Notes under the pieces: model-generated
Databases searched by the model: none
What the model was told of the DNA's origin: nothing
What the model saw: the letters and a program-made list of their open reading frames with translations, nothing else
Assembly (NCBI GenBank): GCA_021802595.1
Contig: JAJZRT010000171.1
Span: forward strand, 1 to 7,485
DNA: 7,485 bases
Source of the DNA: Pseudomonadota bacterium
GTDB lineage: Bacteria; Pseudomonadota; Gammaproteobacteria; Burkholderiales; Thiobacillaceae
Direction: 5' to 3'
Translations under genes and position numbers: made by a program
In this document: one piece after another, positions 5,298 to 7,485 of the stretch
How the letters are laid out: each line of letters starts with the position of its first letter
How positions within the stretch are numbered: the first letter of the stretch is position 1

Positions 5298-5539
5298 AGA
5301 ATGGGAAACGGGTTGCCATCGGTGCGCGTCCGCCTGCCGACCCGCACGCGGATGCCTGGGTACGCCAGGGCGATGGTGCAGACATCGGCAAGACCGATCT
5401 CTACACCGCCCGGTTGACCCTCGACGTGACACCGGCGCTACGCGCCCGCATCAAGATTGAAGCCTTCACACGCGGCGTCACGGTCGCCGAAATGCTGCGT
5501 GCGCTGCTGGAACTTGAATTCCCGGAGAAGCCGCAATGA
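5294..5539 (+). CDS. Small ribbon-helix-helix protein, likely ParA partner
   Basis: The 81-residue protein overlaps the parA stop by four bases (ATGA). Its first 34 or so residues are charged and flexible. Residues about 36-75 read as a ribbon-helix-helix fold: a strand YTARLTLDVTPA, helix ALRARIKIEAFTRG, then VTVAEMLRALLELEF. This size and layout are those of the centromere-binding proteins of type Ib partition systems (ParG-like), in which the flexible N terminus stimulates the ParA ATPase. It should bind repeats upstream of parA and may repress the operon. GAGGA at 5282-5286 is its ribosome binding site. The fold is read by eye and the partner role comes from context, so the assignment is good but not certain. 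No larger ParB is present. Confidence 0.78.
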   Translation: MKNGKRVAIGARPPADPHADAWVRQGDGADIGKTDLYTARLTLDVTPALRARIKIEAFTRGVTVAEMLRALLELEFPEKPQ

Positions 5540-6069
5540 ACGCAGTCCAACAGACCGCGAGCGATAGGTTGTCCACGTCGCCTCCCCTGCTATCCGGCGT
5601 CACGAACGACACGCCACTGACGCGCGTGTCGCTGGTGTTCGTCGAACACCGGATCAACGTCTACCTGCGCTTCGGCCACCCGGCACGCCAACTGCGCCTG
5701 GACCGCTGGCGGCGCAGCGCGATCTTCACACCGGCGGCTGTGTTCTGCCGCGTGCGCTGGGAGTCCAACGACTACGGTACGACGCGCTGGCAGCTCATGG
5801 TTTTGCAGGCCTGCTCACCGCTCGATGACATACAGCGCATCGCCGGCATCCAACCGGGGGCGCGCCTGCTGCTGCGCGCCGAAGGCGAACAGCAAGTGCA
5901 GTCGGTGCTGCCACATATCGACACCATCGAAACGCTCGGCATCGATCCGGTGGCGGTGTCGCCCGCGTACTGGCGCACGCTGGGCAACCGGCTGACCGCG
6001 CGCCTGCCACTACCGACTTACACGGTCGAACGGCATGCTGCTTACCTCACGAGCGAGGTGTTGCGATGA
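5536..6069 (+). CDS. DUF2840 family protein
   Basis: The 177-residue product matches DUF2840, a family found almost only beside traF and relaxase genes in ICEs of this kind. Family landmarks are VSLVFVEHRINVYLRFG (residues about 32-48), FTPAAVFCRVRWESNDYGT, RLLLRAEGEQQVQSVLPHIDTIETLGIDP, and PTYTVERHAAYL near the end. The first 25 residues are Ser/Thr-rich and not part of the conserved domain. No signal peptide or membrane segment is visible. Its function is unknown; position suggests a role in DNA processing for transfer or in element maintenance. The ATG overlaps the previous stop by four bases, with GGAGAAG at 5524-5530 as ribosome binding site. Confidence 0.9.
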   Translation: MNAVQQTASDRLSTSPPLLSGVTNDTPLTRVSLVFVEHRINVYLRFGHPARQLRLDRWRRSAIFTPAAVFCRVRWESNDYGTTRWQLMVLQACSPLDDIQRIAGIQPGARLLLRAEGEQQVQSVLPHIDTIETLGIDPVAVSPAYWRTLGNRLTARLPLPTYTVERHAAYLTSEVLR

Positions 6070-6584
6070 ACACCCATCGCGTTGTAGTCGCGCTATTCAC
6101 CGGCTTCGGCATCGCTGCGCTTGCCTGGCCGTCGGCGCATACACCCGTTGCGCGGATCGTCTACAACCCCAGCGACAGCGTACCGCCTGGCTGGTATCGC
6201 ATCGGCCCGCCTGACTCGCTGCACGTCGACAGCATCGTGCTCGCCCGGCTTCCCGCAGGCGCTGCCGCGCTGGCTGCGCAGCGTGGCTACCTGCCTGAGC
6301 ACATCCCGCTGCTCAAGCGCATCGGCGCGATATCACCGCAGCAAGTGTGCATCGAGAAGCACATCGTTCGCATCGACGGCGTGGCGGAAGCTGTCGCCCG
6401 CACAGCCGATGGTCGTGGCCGTCCACTGTCGGCTTGGCAACACTGTCGGCGGCTTCATGATGGCGAGCTGTTCCTGCTCAGTGCGACGAATCCAGCGTCG
6501 TTTGACAGCCGGTACTTCGGTCCCATTGCCGTCTCCACCGTGATCGGCAGCGCGCAGCCCTTATGGACGTGGGGCACGCCATGA
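6066..6584 (+). CDS. traF: TraF-like S26 family signal peptidase
   Basis: The 172-residue protein is a TraF-type member of the S26 serine peptidases, which in RP4 trims and cyclises the TrbC pilin subunit. A single membrane-spanning segment lies at about residues 6-21 and places the catalytic part in the periplasm. The catalytic serine is Ser38 in NPSDSVPPGWYRI and the catalytic lysine Lys84 in PLLKRIGA. The C-terminal box SATNPASFDSRYFGPI is the conserved end of the family fold. Both catalytic residues are present, so it should be active; its substrate is expected to be the pilin encoded in the transfer genes beyond the window. It overlaps the DUF2840 stop by four bases, with GAGGTG at 6055-6060 as ribosome binding site. 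Confidence 0.92.
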   Translation: MNTHRVVVALFTGFGIAALAWPSAHTPVARIVYNPSDSVPPGWYRIGPPDSLHVDSIVLARLPAGAAALAAQRGYLPEHIPLLKRIGAISPQQVCIEKHIVRIDGVAEAVARTADGRGRPLSAWQHCRRLHDGELFLLSATNPASFDSRYFGPIAVSTVIGSAQPLWTWGTP

Positions 6585-6907
6585 ACGTGCAGCGCTACAT
6601 ACCGCTCTTCGTGCAGCCCCGCTGCATATCGCTTGCATCACAGCCTGCAGTTGCGGTGCTTCACCCGTGCAGACCATCGCAGCCTGACCGTCTGGGCCGG
6701 TCGCGTCAGCGATCGGGAAAGACGGAGGGCAAGATAAAAGGACGCGGCACCCTGGTGCGCGTAAAACCTTGTCTGCACGTGGGTTGGCGCGGCACGCGCT
6801 TTGGGCGGCCGTGTGCCGTGCGCGGCGCGGAGGTCGCGTCCGCATTGATCGAATGGCGTGCTTTGTCCGCTGGACTTGGCAGTGCTGCGCTGGAGTTCAT
6901 GCGATGA
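6581..6907 (+). CDS. Small hypothetical protein between traF and the relaxase
   Basis: I do not recognise this 108-residue protein. Evidence that it is a gene is positional: its ATG overlaps the traF stop by four bases (ATGA at 6581-6584) and its stop overlaps the relaxase start in the same way (ATGA at 6904-6907). The protein is Arg-rich and basic, with a low-complexity middle (RLGRSRQRSGKTEGKIKGRG, about residues 38-57) and a more structured C-terminal half (TLVRVKPCLHVGWRGTRFGRPC ... SALIEWRALSAGLGSAALEF). There is no clear signal peptide. A basic protein made just before the relaxase could be a relaxosome accessory that binds DNA, but that is a guess. The alternative is a relic whose only remaining job is to couple relaxase translation. 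Confidence 0.6.
   Translation: MNVQRYIPLFVQPRCISLASQPAVAVLHPCRPSQPDRLGRSRQRSGKTEGKIKGRGTLVRVKPCLHVGWRGTRFGRPCAVRGAEVASALIEWRALSAGLGSAALEFMR
6736..6765. promoter_or_regulatory. Hairpin near the relaxase gene, weak oriT candidate
   Basis: CGCGGCACC and GGTGCGCG form a stem with one bulged base around CT, at about 6744-6762, preceded by the A-rich AAGATAAAAGG. A transfer origin is expected close to the relaxase gene and often has such an inverted repeat. I see no recognisable nick-site consensus, and the segment lies inside a predicted gene. Confidence 0.2.
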
Positions 6908-7485
6908 GCAAGAAGGACGATGACCGCTTCCGCGTTCGCCCAGGCGCCCCCGGAAACCGTCAGCAGAAGTTCGTTTCGCAGGTTTTGAAGGAGGTCAGCA
7001 AGGCTGGTGGGAAGTCACCACGCAAGTCGGGGGCACGGCCCGGCGCGCGCCTTGGTCGCGGGCATGTAGCCGCCCGTTTCACCGGCCGCTCTGCGCAGCC
7101 TGGCTCACGACGCGTCACCATCAAGACACGGTTGGTGAACCTCAAGCAGGCCGGCTCGCGCTCGACCATCACGCACCTGCGCTACATCGAGCGCGAAGGT
7201 GTTGGCCGCGATGGCGAACCGGGCCAACCCTATGGGCCGACGACGGACAACGCTGACCTAGGCGCCTTCGAGGAAGGCGGTCGGGAGGACCGCCACCAGT
7301 TCCGTTTCATCGTCTCGCCCGAGGATGCCGAGCAGCTCGACGATCTGCGCCGCTATACCCGTACCCTGATGAGCCGCATGGAAGCGGACTTGGGCACGCG
7401 GCTGGACTGGGTGGCCGTGAACCACTGGAACACAGACAACCCGCACATCCACATCGTGCTCCGCGGCAAGGATGACACAGGCAAG
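6904..7485 (+). CDS. VirD2-like MOBP-type relaxase, partial (N-terminal 194 residues)
   Basis: The gene runs off the right edge. The visible part holds the N-terminal nickase domain of VirD2-like relaxases of ICEs, usually followed by DUF3363. After a basic, Gly/Arg-rich N terminus (residues 1-70), motif I appears as THLRYIEREGV with candidate catalytic Tyr94. Motif III is HWNTDNPHIHIVLRG at 174-188, with His174, His181 and His183 as metal ligands (HUH type). RFIVSPEDAEQLDDLRRYTRTLM at 134-156 is also typical. It should nick the transfer origin and remain bound to the 5' end during transfer. The start overlaps the previous stop by four bases, so translation is probably coupled. The catalytic residues seen are intact; the rest cannot be judged. 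Confidence 0.92.
   Translation, partial: MSKKDDDRFRVRPGAPGNRQQKFVSQVLKEVSKAGGKSPRKSGARPGARLGRGHVAARFTGRSAQPGSRRVTIKTRLVNLKQAGSRSTITHLRYIEREGVGRDGEPGQPYGPTTDNADLGAFEEGGREDRHQFRFIVSPEDAEQLDDLRRYTRTLMSRMEADLGTRLDWVAVNHWNTDNPHIHIVLRGKDDTGK

Noticed and set aside
6563..6580. An upstream ATG at 6563 as the start of the small gene before the relaxase.
   Set aside because: ATG 6581 gives the four-base overlap seen at every other junction of the operon.
1..7485. CRISPR arrays, tRNA or rRNA genes, insertion sequences or attachment sites.
   Set aside because: I saw no regular spacer-separated repeats, no tRNA cloverleaf, no transposase and no integrase in the window.

Overview
The window is a high-GC stretch of a proteobacterial integrative and conjugative element (ICE) of the Tn4371-like kind. 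Its gene content is DUF736, DUF2958, XRE regulator, DUF2285, AlpA-like, RepA initiator, ParA, DUF2840, TraF-type peptidase and VirD2-like relaxase, in that order. The host is probably a beta- or gammaproteobacterium (Pseudomonas, Xanthomonas, Stenotrophomonas and Burkholderiales types carry such elements). I cannot name the species, and neither the integrase nor the attachment sites are in the window.

Left part (1-2128), accessory and control genes. A DUF736 gene is followed by 524 bases with no credible gene but with many strong hairpins, then by a DUF2958 gene with a clear intrinsic terminator. A convergent XRE-family repressor gene comes next, with a 15-bp palindrome just upstream of its start. 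After a 256-base control region comes a second DUF2958 gene, a full-length and clearly diverged paralogue of the first.

Middle part (2129-4660), regulation and replication. A DUF6499/DUF2285 protein appears to start at CTG behind a perfect GGAGGT. An AlpA-like small helix-turn-helix protein follows, and its ribosome binding site can be buried in an RNA stem. Then comes a RepA-type replication initiator whose first codons lie in a suggestive two-frame arrangement. Immediately after repA there are three direct repeats (TCGTGCYATC, 24 and 23 bases apart), an A+T-rich stretch and a perfect DnaA box. This looks like an origin of replication, with part of it possibly a partition site.

Right part (4659-7485), partition and mobilisation. 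ParA, a small ribbon-helix-helix partner, a DUF2840 protein, a TraF-like S26 peptidase, a 108-residue unknown protein and the relaxase (cut by the window end) are joined by five consecutive ATGA overlaps. They therefore form one translationally coupled operon that ties DNA maintenance to DNA processing for transfer. The picture is an ICE that is copied and partitioned like a plasmid while excised, then nicked by the relaxase and passed to a conjugation apparatus encoded beyond the right edge.

The points most worth following up are the origin/centromere block, the structured leader upstream of the first DUF2958 gene, the stem over the alpA ribosome binding site, the repA start and the uncharacterised small gene between traF and the relaxase.
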